A stretch of DNA of 64,000 bases. Origin: Paenarthrobacter sp. A20. GTDB lineage: Bacteria; Actinomycetota; Actinomycetes; Actinomycetales; Micrococcaceae. Location: assembly GCF_024168825.1 (NCBI RefSeq), contig NZ_JALJWH010000001.1:248001-312000 (forward strand), read 5' to 3'. Numbering within the stretch: position 1 is the first letter of the stretch; every line of letters starts with the position of its first letter. The notes beneath the pieces were generated by a model. It ran no database searches and was not told the DNA's origin. It was given only the letters and a program-made list of their open reading frames with translations. A program made the position numbers and the translations under genes. Shown piece after piece: positions 24,490 to 32,684 of this stretch.

Positions 24490-25173
24490 ATGGCCTTGAG
24501 TATCCCCGAGTTGGCGAAGCGCCTCAACGTCAACGAGAGCCGAGCGCGGCAGCTCGTCCAGTCCGGACGTATACGCGGTCAACGAGTCGGTGGACGCTGG
24601 ATCGTTGAGGAAGCCGACGCCGCCCAGTACCGGCCGGGTAAGCCCGCCGGCCGGCCATTGTCCGAACGCAGCGCATGGCAACTCATGTCCTGTTTCTGGG
24701 ACGACAGCCCCCGGCACTCCCTCCTTGAACACCTGGCCCCCTCGCCGGTCGAGAAACATCGCCTAAAAGAACGCATCAGCCGGCTGCAGGACTCCCCCGA
24801 CTTGCCAGAGCTTCTCGCTTGGCTGGCCAATCGCGCCGAAAAGTTCGAGTTCTCTTCCAGCCCGTCCGACATCGCCGAACTTCGGGAGGACAAACGAATC
24901 CACCTCTCGGGAGTCTCTCACCCGCGCTCTGGGCTGCTGGCGAACTCAGAGGTTGAAGCCTACGTGCAACGCGATGACCTCAGAGACGTCGTCAAGGACT
25001 GGTTCCTAGTCGAGCCCTATCCTGGGAAGAGACCAAATGTCATCCTCCGCGCCGCCGAGCGAGTCCCCAGCGAACTTCCCCCACTAGTGGTGGCGGCAGA
25101 CTTGGCCGAACGGCCCGGTGTCCGCGAACAGCAGGCAGCACGCGAAATCCTCAGGGGTATCCATGCCCATTGA
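24490..25173 (+). CDS. Helix-turn-helix protein of a putative nucleotidyltransferase toxin pair
   Basis: The N-terminal 45 residues are an excisionase/MerR-like winged helix (LSIPELAKRLNVNESRARQLV; GRIRGQRVGGRWIVEEAD). The remaining ~180 residues have no domain I recognise; they include LKERISRLQDSPDLPELLAWL and a hydrophobic RPNVILRAAERV stretch. No membrane segment is present. The last 11 bases overlap the start of the next gene, a nucleotidyltransferase of the AbiEii kind. This two-gene layout resembles type IV toxin-antitoxin pairs, with this protein as the DNA-binding partner, but it is not a clear AbiEi homologue. Confidence 0.65.
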   Translation: MALSIPELAKRLNVNESRARQLVQSGRIRGQRVGGRWIVEEADAAQYRPGKPAGRPLSERSAWQLMSCFWDDSPRHSLLEHLAPSPVEKHRLKERISRLQDSPDLPELLAWLANRAEKFEFSSSPSDIAELREDKRIHLSGVSHPRSGLLANSEVEAYVQRDDLRDVVKDWFLVEPYPGKRPNVILRAAERVPSELPPLVVAADLAERPGVREQQAAREILRGIHAH

Positions 25174-25900
25174 ACTTCCCGCAATGCTCACCGAACAGCA
25201 GGAAGCCTGGCAAGCTGTCTTCGAAATCCATAACGCGATGCCGCAGGGGTAGGTGCTGGTCGGCGGACAAGCCGTCTTCCTCCACGCTATCGAGCGTGGC
25301 GCCCCGTACGTGCGCCCCACCAAGGACGCCGATATGGCGCTGGACATCCGGGCATACCCGACCATGCTGCACGATTTCACTGAGCTCCTCGTGAAGCTCG
25401 GCTTCGAATCCGCCGGAGAATCCCTCGAGGGCTACCAGCATCGATGGCAGCGCGGCGAGGCCTTGGTGGACGTCCTCATCCCGCGCCATTTAGGTGAACG
25501 CGCCGAGAAGAGACGTGGAATTACCGGCGGGACCACAATTGCCGCCCCCGCCAGCCAACAAGCGCTCGACCGCTCCGAAACCGTCGAAGTTCAAGCCGGG
25601 TCAGCGTCTGGTCATGTGAACCGGCCCAGCATCATTGGCAGCCTCATCGGCAAAGCGGGAGCGCTGACCATCATCAACGACCCCCTCCGGCAGCGACACA
25701 TCGACGATTTCCTCACTTTGGCCTCTGCCGTCCGGGCCTCCGACCTTCGTGGCGTCACCTACAAGCGCGCCGAACGGGACCACTTGGCAAATATGCTTGG
25801 TCATCTTGCCAATGAACCGGAACTCATGGAACAAGTGCCTGAAGGTGCCGAGGGCGTAGAACGTCTGCGAATCTCGCTGAACCAGCGCCTTAGCTCGTAG
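25163..25900 (+). pseudogene. AbiEii-like nucleotidyltransferase interrupted by an amber codon
   Basis: The frame starts at ATG 25163 (MPIELPAMLTEQQ), overlapping the HTH gene, and runs 29 codons to a TAG at 25250-25252. It then continues without a break as VLVGGQAVFLHAIERG to the stop at 25900. Relatives usually have a Trp before LVGGQ, so TGG to TAG is the likely change. The nucleotidyltransferase core is present: VGGQ, then the metal-binding TKDADMALD and LVDVLIP. A GTG directly after the TAG (25253) could allow reinitiation and a 215-residue product with the complete GG...D-x-D motif. Thus the gene may be dead, re-initiated or suppressed. Confidence 0.7.
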
Positions 25901-26531
25901 CGCCCGACGCCACCACGCCGACACCCAGCCCGGCAATCACGCCACTGCTGACACGCTCGACGACGGTGCTCACCTTCGGGCGCTTGAGCCAGCGCATCGC
26001 CTTGAAAGCGACGACGGCGATCATCGAGAGATACGCGAAGGCAATGACGGCAACAACTACGCCCAGAATCAGGGAAGTGCCCATGGTGTCCCCGCCGTGC
26101 GGGATGAACTGCGGAACGACAGCCAGGTAGAACAAGCCCACCTTCGGGTTGAGGAGCGTAGACAGGGCACCTGCTCCCAGGGCGGAGAGCCGGCTGTACG
26201 GGAGCGGCGCCTCCGCAGCGGACCCGTCCGCGCCTGCTTTCGCCGCCTTCCGGGACTTGATGAACGAAGATACGCCCAGGTACAGCAAGTACAGGCCACC
26301 GGCGATCTTGACCCAGCGGAACAATTCCGCGGACTGTTCGAGGATGGCGGCCAAACCGACGCCCACCAGCGCCGCCCACATGATCGCGCCCGCCGCTGAA
26401 CCGGCCGCCGCCGCAATTCCCGCACTGGGTCGGTTCAATGCAATGCGCAGCACCAGGAACGTATCCGGACCGGGAGTGACGGACAGGACAAGGCAGAGGC
26501 CAGCGAAGGCAGCAAGGGAAGCAAGAGTCAC
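25890..26531 (-). CDS. LysE-family amino acid exporter
   Basis: The N-terminal helix and motif LAAFAGLCLVLSVTPGPDTF are typical of LysE/RhtB exporters, as are GGLYLLYLGVSSF near residue 75 and ALSTLLNPKVGLFYLAVVPQFI near residue 115. Six transmembrane helices are expected. I choose GTG 26531 (translation M-TLASLAAF); GTG 26555 is an alternative and the frame is open to 26693. The stop overlaps the end of the nucleotidyltransferase gene by 11 bp tail to tail. It is divergent from the aldehyde dehydrogenase gene across about 160 bp. The substrate is unknown. Confidence 0.82.
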   Translation of the reverse strand: MTLASLAAFAGLCLVLSVTPGPDTFLVLRIALNRPSAGIAAAAGSAAGAIMWAALVGVGLAAILEQSAELFRWVKIAGGLYLLYLGVSSFIKSRKAAKAGADGSAAEAPLPYSRLSALGAGALSTLLNPKVGLFYLAVVPQFIPHGGDTMGTSLILGVVVAVIAFAYLSMIAVVAFKAMRWLKRPKVSTVVERVSSGVIAGLGVGVVASGATS

Positions 26532-26692
26532 AAGACCGATTATCAGGCAGGACACCCGGAACAGAAAGCGTTCGCTTCCCGTCAAGGACTGTTCGTCCAA
26601 CGACAAGGCCCTGGCGCGTGACGCCGACCACACTGGAAACATCGCCGCGTGCCTCACTGGCCGCCAAGACTTACTACCCGAGCGGAGTACCA

Positions 26693-28105
26693 ATGGAGAC
26701 TTACGACGCCCTGCTGGCCTCGATCACCCCGGCCGACGGCCAGAACAGCCGCACCATCCTTGACCCGGCGACGGGCGAGGCTGTCGGCGAAGCACCTGTT
26801 CACACTGTCGAAGACCTCGAAGCCGCCATCACCGCCGCCGCTGCCGCGCAACCGTCGTGGGCCGCCCTGGGCCACGACGCCCGGTCCGCTGCGCTCATGA
26901 AGGCGGCCGACGCCGTCGAACGCTCTGCCGAAGAACTCGCCCAACTCCTCTCCCGCGAGCAGGGCAAGCCCCTGAACGGGCCGAACGCCCGCTTCGAAGT
27001 CGGCGCTTGCGCGGCCTGGCTCCGTGCCACGGCCGCAACCCCGCTGGATCCCGAAACCGTGGTGGACGACGGCGAAACCCGCGCCGAACTGCACTACCGG
27101 CCCATCGGCGTCGTGGGTGCCATTGGCCCGTGGAACTGGCCCATGATGATCACTGTCTGGCAGATCGCCCCGGCCCTGCGCATGGGCAACGCCGTGGTGG
27201 TCAAGCCTTCCGAATACACCCCGCTGTCCGTGCTGGCGCTGGCCGCGATCATCAATGAAGAACTGCCCGCGGGCCTGCTGTCCGTGGTCTCCGGCGGCCG
27301 CGACGTCGGCGAAGCACTGGCATCGCACGACGCTATCGGCAAGGTCATGTTCACCGGCTCCACCGCTACAGGCAAGGCGATCATTCGCTCGTCGGCCGAT
27401 ACCGTCAAACGCCTCACACTGGAGCTCGGCGGCAATGACGCAGGCATCGTCCTGCCCGATTCGGATCCCAAGGCCATCGCCGAGGGCTTGTTCTGGGGCG
27501 CGTTCATCAACACCGGCCAGACCTGCGCCGCCCTCAAGCGCCTGTACGTGCACGAATCCCAGTACGAGGCCGTATGTTCCGAGCTCACCGCTGTTGCTGC
27601 AGCGATGCCGATGGGCAACGGCCTGGATGAGAACAACGTGCTTGGACCGCTGCAGAACCGACAGCAGTACGACATCGTGGCCAGGCTGGTTGAAGCGGCC
27701 CGCGGGTCCGGTGCGCGGGTGCTGATCGGCGGCAACCCCGACGCCGACCAGCCGGGCAACTTCTACCCCACCACGCTGGTGGCCGACATCGACAACGACA
27801 ACCCGCTCGTGGCCGAGGAACAGTTCGGACCCGCCCTGCCGATCATCAAATACAGCACCGTAGACGAGGCGGTCGCCAAGGCGAACGCGCTCGACGTCGG
27901 ACTGGGCGCCTCGGTCTGGTCCTCGGACTTGGGTGCCGCCCGCGAAGTCGCATCCCGCATCCAGGCCGGCACCGTGTGGATCAACAAGCACGGTGCCGTG
28001 GACCCGCGCATCCCGTTCGGCGGCGCAAAGCAGTCCGGCTATGGCCTGGAGTTCGGTGCCGAGGGCCTCAAGGCCTTGGGTGTCCCGCAGATCATCAACG
28101 GCTAA
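26693..28105 (+). CDS. NAD(P)-dependent aldehyde dehydrogenase
   Basis: The 470-residue product has the family landmarks: IGPWNWPMM near residue 143, the coenzyme motif FTGSTATGKAI, the general base Glu in LELGGND near residue 245, the catalytic Cys in NTGQTCAALKR near residue 280, and EEQFGPALPI. It oxidises an aldehyde to the acid in the cytoplasm. ATG 26693 gives the normal N-terminus METYDALLASITP; the frame is open further upstream but reads into the LysE promoter region. The natural substrate is not visible. Proximity to the amine oxidase makes aryl-acetaldehydes plausible. The gene ends in front of palindromic repeat copy 2. Confidence 0.93.
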   Translation: METYDALLASITPADGQNSRTILDPATGEAVGEAPVHTVEDLEAAITAAAAAQPSWAALGHDARSAALMKAADAVERSAEELAQLLSREQGKPLNGPNARFEVGACAAWLRATAATPLDPETVVDDGETRAELHYRPIGVVGAIGPWNWPMMITVWQIAPALRMGNAVVVKPSEYTPLSVLALAAIINEELPAGLLSVVSGGRDVGEALASHDAIGKVMFTGSTATGKAIIRSSADTVKRLTLELGGNDAGIVLPDSDPKAIAEGLFWGAFINTGQTCAALKRLYVHESQYEAVCSELTAVAAAMPMGNGLDENNVLGPLQNRQQYDIVARLVEAARGSGARVLIGGNPDADQPGNFYPTTLVADIDNDNPLVAEEQFGPALPIIKYSTVDEAVAKANALDVGLGASVWSSDLGAAREVASRIQAGTVWINKHGAVDPRIPFGGAKQSGYGLEFGAEGLKALGVPQIING

Positions 28106-28112
28106 CTCCTTT

Positions 28113-28178
28113 CCCAACTGAGTCGCAGCAGAGCGCGTTTTGAGCCCTCAAGACGCGCTCTGCTGCGACATAGATGGG
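28113..28178. repeat. Dispersed palindromic repeat, copy 2
   Basis: The outer arms match copy 1 (CCCAActgaGTCGCAG; CTGCGACatagaTGGG). The inner stem here is long and almost perfect: CAGAGCGCGT pairs with ACGCGCTCTG around TTTGAGCCCTCAAG. The stem differs from copies 1 and 3 yet remains paired, which implies selection for structure. It lies between the convergent ends of the aldehyde dehydrogenase and the small membrane protein gene, and covers the latter's last codons. Confidence 0.85.
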
Positions 28179-28491
28179 TTCTTGGGGCGCATGGCGAGTG
28201 CTGCCGCGAGGATCATGACGCCGGCCCCGCCTATCGCGATGACGCCGAACTCGTGCTCGACCCTGGCGACAATGGCTGCGCCGATGGCGAGGACTCCCGT
28301 CCCGGCCAGGATTGCAAGGCATGCGGGAGAGCATGCCAGGGGCCGGGCGTCAGCACATGCTCGCCAACTGTGCCTGAAAGTAGGACCGCCCAAAGCAGGG
28401 TGCTCAGTCCGATGACGGTGGCCGCAAACCTTGCAATCCGCTGCCCCTTGAAAGCCATGTTGTGCGTTTGGAACACTTTTGCAGTCGTCAC
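28148..28491 (-). pseudogene. Small membrane protein, frameshifted
   Basis: Two overlapping minus-strand frames look like halves of one protein. The first, from GTG 28491, reads MTTAKVFQTHNMAFKGQRIA, then a hydrophobic helix ATVIGLSTLLWAVLLSG, and GEHVLTPGPW. The second frame, taking over near 28325-28345, reads CLAILAGTGVLAIGAAIVA and FGVIAIGGAGVMILAAALAM and stops at 28148. One base lost or two gained would join them into a three-helix protein of about 114 residues. I know no family. It may be a true pseudogene or an assembly error. Confidence 0.5.
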
Positions 28492-28601
28492 CGGCCGCCC
28501 CCAATCCTTGCCCTGAACCTAGAGAAGGCGGTTCCCACTTGTCCAGTCACAGGGTGGACGCGGTTGGGAGGCCGGGCGCTCCGCATGTAAGCATGGGCAC
28601 C

Positions 28602-29459
28602 ATGGCCCAGAAGATTGCGTACCAAGGTGAGCCCGGAGCCAATTCGGATCTCGCGTGCAAGGAAATGTTCCCCGACCTCGAAAGCGTCCCCTGCGCGAGC
28701 TTTGAGGACGCCTTTGAATTGGTGTCCACCGGCGAAGTCGATCTGGCCATGATTCCGATTGAGAACTCCATCGCTGGACGCGTGGCCGACATCCACGTCC
28801 TGCTTCCGCAGTCGAAGCTCCAGATTGTTGGCGAGTACTTCCTTCCGATCCGATTCGACCTCCTTGGCATTCCGGGCAGCACCATCGAAGGCGCTACGGA
28901 AGTCCACAGCCATATCCACGCGCTGGGTCAGTGCCGCCGGATCATCCGCGAAGCCGGTCTCAAGCCGGTCATTGCCGGCGACACCGCCGGCTCGGCCCGC
29001 GAAGTCAGGGACTGGAACGATCCCCGCAAGCTCTCCCTCGCTCCGCCGCTCGCCGCCCAACTTTACGGGTTGGACGTCCTGGCCTCCGGCGTCGAGGATG
29101 ACCCTACCAACACCACCCGCTTTGTTGTCCTGGCCCGTGAACGTGAGCTTCCAACGAAGGAAGAACTTCCGGGTCCGGCGATCACCAGCTTCGTTTTCCG
29201 GGTCCGCAACGTCCCGTCCGCCCTCTACAAGGCACTCGGCGGCTTCGCGACCAACGGTCTCAACATGACCCGGCTGGAGAGCTACATGGTGGGCGACGAA
29301 TTTGCCGCCACGATGTTCCTTTCCGACGTCGAAGGTCACCCCGAGGACGCCCGTCTCCGCAGGGCGCTGGAGGAGCTGGAATTCTTCACCACGGAGGTCA
29401 GGGTACTGGGCGTCTATGCCGCGGACGGATACCGCGAACGGAACACTGTCAGCGCCTGA
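28602..29459 (+). CDS. pheA: Prephenate dehydratase
   Basis: The product (285 residues from ATG 28602, MAQKIAYQGEPGANSD; ATG 28593 is also possible) has the dehydratase signatures IAYQGEPGANSDLA, ENSIAGRV near residue 65, and GDTAGSAREV. A C-terminal ACT domain follows, with ITSFVFRVRNVPSALYKALGGF, GLNMTRLESYM and the conserved F/V-rich strand. It converts prephenate to phenylpyruvate for phenylalanine synthesis and is normally inhibited by phenylalanine through the ACT domain. No other aromatic pathway gene is adjacent. Confidence 0.93.
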   Translation: MAQKIAYQGEPGANSDLACKEMFPDLESVPCASFEDAFELVSTGEVDLAMIPIENSIAGRVADIHVLLPQSKLQIVGEYFLPIRFDLLGIPGSTIEGATEVHSHIHALGQCRRIIREAGLKPVIAGDTAGSAREVRDWNDPRKLSLAPPLAAQLYGLDVLASGVEDDPTNTTRFVVLARERELPTKEELPGPAITSFVFRVRNVPSALYKALGGFATNGLNMTRLESYMVGDEFAATMFLSDVEGHPEDARLRRALEELEFFTTEVRVLGVYAADGYRERNTVSA

Positions 29460-29513
29460 CGATTTCACGGGGCTGGGACAACCGTCTGCGATCTTTAGTA
29501 CACGATTGCGTGA

Positions 29514-29531
29514 ATACATCTGCGCATGTAC
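29514..29531. promoter_or_regulatory. ArsR/SmtB-type operator
   Basis: The site contains the perfect inverted repeat TACAT-ctgcgc-ATGTA (29515-29530), about 11 bp before the start of the metal-responsive regulator. An ArsR/SmtB dimer bound here would block its own operon. Confidence 0.6.
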
Positions 29532-29541
29532 TTTGGTTTTC

Positions 29542-29868
29542 ATGGAGACACTCACGCATGCGCCAGTCCTGGCCCGCTTTGGCTACGCCGTCTCAGACCC
29601 CACCCGCGCGCAGGTCCTGCTGGCCCTCACCGAAGCGCCGTCATACCCGTCTGACCTGGCGGACTCTGTCGGGGTATCGCGTCAAAGCATGTCCAACCAC
29701 CTGACCTGCCTGCGCGGCTGCGGTTTGGTTGTTGCAGTCCCGGACGGCAGGCGCACCCGCTACGAATTGGCCGACGCCCGCTTGGGTCACGCGATCAAGG
29801 ACTTGCTGGGCGTCGTCTTGGCCGTGGACCCTGCTTGCTGCGCGCCGGACGGAACCTGCGTGGCATGA
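29542..29868 (+). CDS. ArsR/SmtB-family metal sensor (CmtR-like)
   Basis: This 108-residue protein has the winged helix of the family (LARFGYAVSDPTRAQVLLAL; VGVSRQSMSNHLTCLRGCGLV). Candidate metal ligands are Cys in LTCLRGCGL at the end of the recognition helix and the C-terminal CCAPDGTC. This arrangement resembles the cadmium/lead sensor CmtR, where Cys residues in the helix region and at the C-terminus bind metal. The stop overlaps the CDF transporter start by 4 bp (ATGA), so the transporter is its likely target. A palindromic operator lies just upstream. Confidence 0.88.
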   Translation: METLTHAPVLARFGYAVSDPTRAQVLLALTEAPSYPSDLADSVGVSRQSMSNHLTCLRGCGLVVAVPDGRRTRYELADARLGHAIKDLLGVVLAVDPACCAPDGTCVA

Positions 29869-30566
29869 GCGGTCCGCTGCTACTCCTCACAGCGGATCGC
29901 CGGCTGGTTTTGATGCGTCGGATCCGGCTGTTCGCCGCCGCGACCATCACATATAACGTCCTCGAAGCCATCGCGGCCCTCTGGGCTGGTGGAGTGGCAG
30001 ACTCTTCAGCCCTGATTGGCTTTGGGCTGGACTCCGTGGTGGAAGTCGCTTCCGCAGTGGCCCTGTCCTGGCAGTTCTCCTCCAAGGATCCCGAACGTCG
30101 CGAACACCTGACGCTGCGTATCATCGCCGTCTCATTCTTCGCACTGGCAGCGTTCGTCACTGTGGACGCAATCCGGTCGCTCACCGGAGGGGGTGAAGCC
30201 CAGCATTCCACGCCAGGCATTGTGATAGCGACTTTGAGCCTTGCGATCATGCCGGCCCTTTCCTACTACCAACGCCGGACGGGCAGGGAACTTGGCTCCA
30301 AGACCGCAGTGGCGGATTCCAAACAGACCCTGCTCTGCACGTACCTCTCAGGCGTGCTGCTGATCGGACTGGTACTGAACAGCACCCTTGGTTGGTGGTG
30401 GGCCGATGCCAGCGCAGCACTGGTGATTGCCGCCATCGCCGTTCGTGAAGGCGTGAACGCCTGGCGCGGGGACGTTTGCTGCACCGCCCCCAGCGCAAAC
30501 ACGCAAACCCATTTCGTGTCAGACGACGACTGCTGCAAAACGGTGGAAGCAAAGCCGCCGGCGTAG
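29865..30566 (+). CDS. Cation diffusion facilitator-type metal efflux protein
   Basis: The 233-residue product has the N-terminal half of a CDF exporter: AAATITYNVLEAIAALWAGGVADSS, then the metal-site helix ALIGFGLDSVVEVASAVAL, and a later transmembrane pair with LGWWWADASAALVIAAIAVREG. The Asp residues in GLDSVVE and WADASAA correspond to metal-coordinating positions. It is short and lacks the usual cytoplasmic beta-alpha-beta domain. Instead it ends with a Cys/His tail (DVCCTAP; DDDCCKTV) that may bind soft metals. Cotranscribed with the ArsR-type sensor, it probably exports cadmium, lead or zinc. Confidence 0.85.
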   Translation: MSGPLLLLTADRRLVLMRRIRLFAAATITYNVLEAIAALWAGGVADSSALIGFGLDSVVEVASAVALSWQFSSKDPERREHLTLRIIAVSFFALAAFVTVDAIRSLTGGGEAQHSTPGIVIATLSLAIMPALSYYQRRTGRELGSKTAVADSKQTLLCTYLSGVLLIGLVLNSTLGWWWADASAALVIAAIAVREGVNAWRGDVCCTAPSANTQTHFVSDDDCCKTVEAKPPA

Positions 30567-30614
30567 AACAGCCCTCCCTTTCAAACCAGTCACCCCCGCG
30601 ACCAGAAAGCAGAC

Positions 30615-31307
30615 ATGACGCAAGCACCGCCCCGCCCCCAGCCCACCGTAGACACCGCCAAAAAGGTCCGCATCATCGTGTGGATCGTCATCGCGGCTGT
30701 CGTGGCGGCAGGGGTCATCTGGTTCGCAGTGTTCACGGCCACCAAGCCGGCCCCCAGCACCGCTGTGCCGGCGGGCGGAGCGCAGTTGGTCCGCGAAGAC
30801 AGCCACAGGATCACCACTCCTGCCACCGAAAAGGCCCAACTGGTGGAGTTCCTGGACTTCGAATGCGAGTCCTGCCGTGCCGCTTACCCGTTGGTGGAGG
30901 AATTGAAGAAGGAATACGGCGACCGGATCACGTTCGTCCAGCGCTACTTTCCCCTCGCCGGGCACAGGAATTCCGGAACTGCCGCCTTGGCCGTTGAAGC
31001 CGCAGCCCAGCAGGGCAAGTACGAGGTGATGGCGGCCAAGTTGTTCGAAACCCAGCCGCAATGGGGAGAAAAATCGGACTCCCAGGCCGCGACTTTCCGC
31101 AGTTACGCACAGGAACTCGGCCTGGACATGGTGCGATACGACGCAGCCGTCGCAGACGAAAAGACCCAGGCGCGAATCCGAAAGGACGCAAGTGACGGCA
31201 GCGCACTCGGCGTCACAGGTACCCCGACGTTCTTCCTCGATGGCAAGAAGCTCACCTTGGACACCGAGGAGCAGTTCCGCGGGCTGCTTGACGAAGCCGC
31301 CAAATAG
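30615..31307 (+). CDS. Membrane-anchored DsbA-like thioredoxin-fold protein
   Basis: Residues 19-41 form one membrane helix (RIIVWIVIAAVVAAGVIWFA). The outside domain contains the redox motif FECESC (Cys84 and Cys87) and the cis-proline loop TGTPTFFLDG near residue 205, with an inserted helical domain between. This is the DsbA/thioredoxin 4 arrangement. It would oxidise or isomerise disulfides in exported proteins. It follows the CDF gene after about 50 bp and may belong to the same operon, perhaps protecting thiols or handling metal stress. It converges with the Nramp gene. Confidence 0.87.
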   Translation: MTQAPPRPQPTVDTAKKVRIIVWIVIAAVVAAGVIWFAVFTATKPAPSTAVPAGGAQLVREDSHRITTPATEKAQLVEFLDFECESCRAAYPLVEELKKEYGDRITFVQRYFPLAGHRNSGTAALAVEAAAQQGKYEVMAAKLFETQPQWGEKSDSQAATFRSYAQELGLDMVRYDAAVADEKTQARIRKDASDGSALGVTGTPTFFLDGKKLTLDTEEQFRGLLDEAAK

Positions 31308-31328
31308 GCTCGCCTGCGGTCCGGTGGA

Positions 31329-32579
31329 TCAGGACTGGCCGGAGAGCGTCAGGGTGATAAGCACGATGTTCAGTCCCACGATCAGGGTGGCGCTGGTCCA
31401 GCCAGCGACCTTCAAGGCCATGGAATCCGCGTGGATGCCCATGACGTCACGCTTGCCGGTGAGGCGGATCAGCGGGATCAAGGCGAAGGGGATGCCGAAG
31501 CTCAAGAGCACCTGGCTCAGGACCAAGGCCAGGGTCGGCTCGATGCCCGCACCAAGGATGATCAGGGCCGGAATGAGCGTGATCACCCGGCGCGTCAGAA
31601 GGGGGATGCGGATTTTCAGCAGGCCGCCCATGATGGTGGCGCCTGCATAGCAGCCAACCGAGGTTGAGGCCAGGCCCGAGGCAAGCAAGCCGATGGCGAA
31701 GATAACGCCGATGGCCGGACCTAGAGCTGACGTCACTGCAGCGTGTGCTCCGGCGATAGTGTCCGTTCCCTCGATGCCGCGCAGGCTGGACGCGGCAAGC
31801 AGCAGCATCGAAATGTTCACCACGCCCGCCAACAGCAGGGCGCCTGCAACGTCGAACCGCGTTGCACGGATCAGCCGCGTCCGCACGGCGGGGTCCTCCG
31901 AAAAACCATGACGGTCGCGGGCCAGGGCCGAGTGGAGATAAATCGCATGGGGCATGACGGTGGCCCCGAGCATGCTCGCCGCCAACAGGACCGTATCCGT
32001 CCCCTCGAATCGGGGCACCAGGCCAGCCATGGCGCTGCCTGCATCCGGCGGGTTCACGAACAGACCGGAGACGAACCCAACGGCAATGACGCCCAGCAGC
32101 ACCAGGATTGCGTACTCGAAGGACCGCTGCCCGCGGTGTGACTGCAGCGCCAGCAGCAACATCGAAGCCACGCCAATGATGACGCCACCGGCAAGCAACG
32201 GGAGTCCGAAAAGCAGGTTCAAGGCCACTGCCCCACCGATCACCTCGGCCATGTCCGTGGCACCAGCAACGATCTCAGCTTGGGCCCAATAGAGTCGCCG
32301 CCGCTTGGTACCCAGCCGCTTGCCCAGGATTTCCGGGAGGCTCATTCCCGTCGCCAAACCCAGTTTGGCCGATTGGTACTGCACCAAGACAGCCATGGCG
32401 TTGGCTACCACCAGCACCCACACCAACAAATACCCGTAGTTGGCACCAGCGGTGAGGTTAGCAGCTACGTTGCCCGGATCCACATAGGCGATCGCGGCGA
32501 CGAAGGCCGGGCCCAGCAGCAGGAGCCGTGACCACGCCCTGCTGGGCGCACGACGGGTTTCGAGAGTAGGCGCAGCCAT
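31329..32579 (-). CDS. mntH: Nramp-family divalent metal transporter (MntH)
   Basis: The 416-residue product has the two diagnostic motifs: DPGN in IAYVDPGNVAANL near residue 35, where Asp and Asn bind metal, and MPHAIYLHS near residue 215. Eleven transmembrane helices are expected. It imports Mn(II) and related ions with protons. I choose ATG 32579 (MAAPTLETRR), which has GAGGA 8 bp before it; three further ATGs lie just upstream. A short palindrome TTTAGG-N4-CCGAAA in the upstream region could be the site of an MntR/DtxR-type repressor. Confidence 0.93.
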   Translation of the reverse strand: MAAPTLETRRAPSRAWSRLLLLGPAFVAAIAYVDPGNVAANLTAGANYGYLLVWVLVVANAMAVLVQYQSAKLGLATGMSLPEILGKRLGTKRRRLYWAQAEIVAGATDMAEVIGGAVALNLLFGLPLLAGGVIIGVASMLLLALQSHRGQRSFEYAILVLLGVIAVGFVSGLFVNPPDAGSAMAGLVPRFEGTDTVLLAASMLGATVMPHAIYLHSALARDRHGFSEDPAVRTRLIRATRFDVAGALLLAGVVNISMLLLAASSLRGIEGTDTIAGAHAAVTSALGPAIGVIFAIGLLASGLASTSVGCYAGATIMGGLLKIRIPLLTRRVITLIPALIILGAGIEPTLALVLSQVLLSFGIPFALIPLIRLTGKRDVMGIHADSMALKVAGWTSATLIVGLNIVLITLTLSGQS

Positions 32580-32624
32580 GGTCATCCTCATCATCGGGGC
32601 GTTCTGCTACGAGGATAGCCGAAA

Positions 32625-32640
32625 TTTAGGCGTACCGAAA
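32625..32640. promoter_or_regulatory. Possible MntR/DtxR-type box upstream of mntH
   Basis: TTTAGG-cgta-CCGAAA forms an imperfect dyad (5 of 6 arm positions pair) 46 bp before the mntH start, in an AT-rich promoter region. Position and shape fit a Mn- or Fe-dependent repressor site; no such repressor is encoded in the window. Confidence 0.4.
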
Positions 32641-32684
32641 AGTATGTTTTAGGCACTCCGGCGATGCTACGTGATACTCGTGCC

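Noticed and set aside
26654..28117. Long open frame of 487 codons antisense to the aldehyde dehydrogenase
   Set aside because: High-GC antisense shadow with no recognisable domain, while the plus strand has every catalytic motif of aldehyde dehydrogenase.
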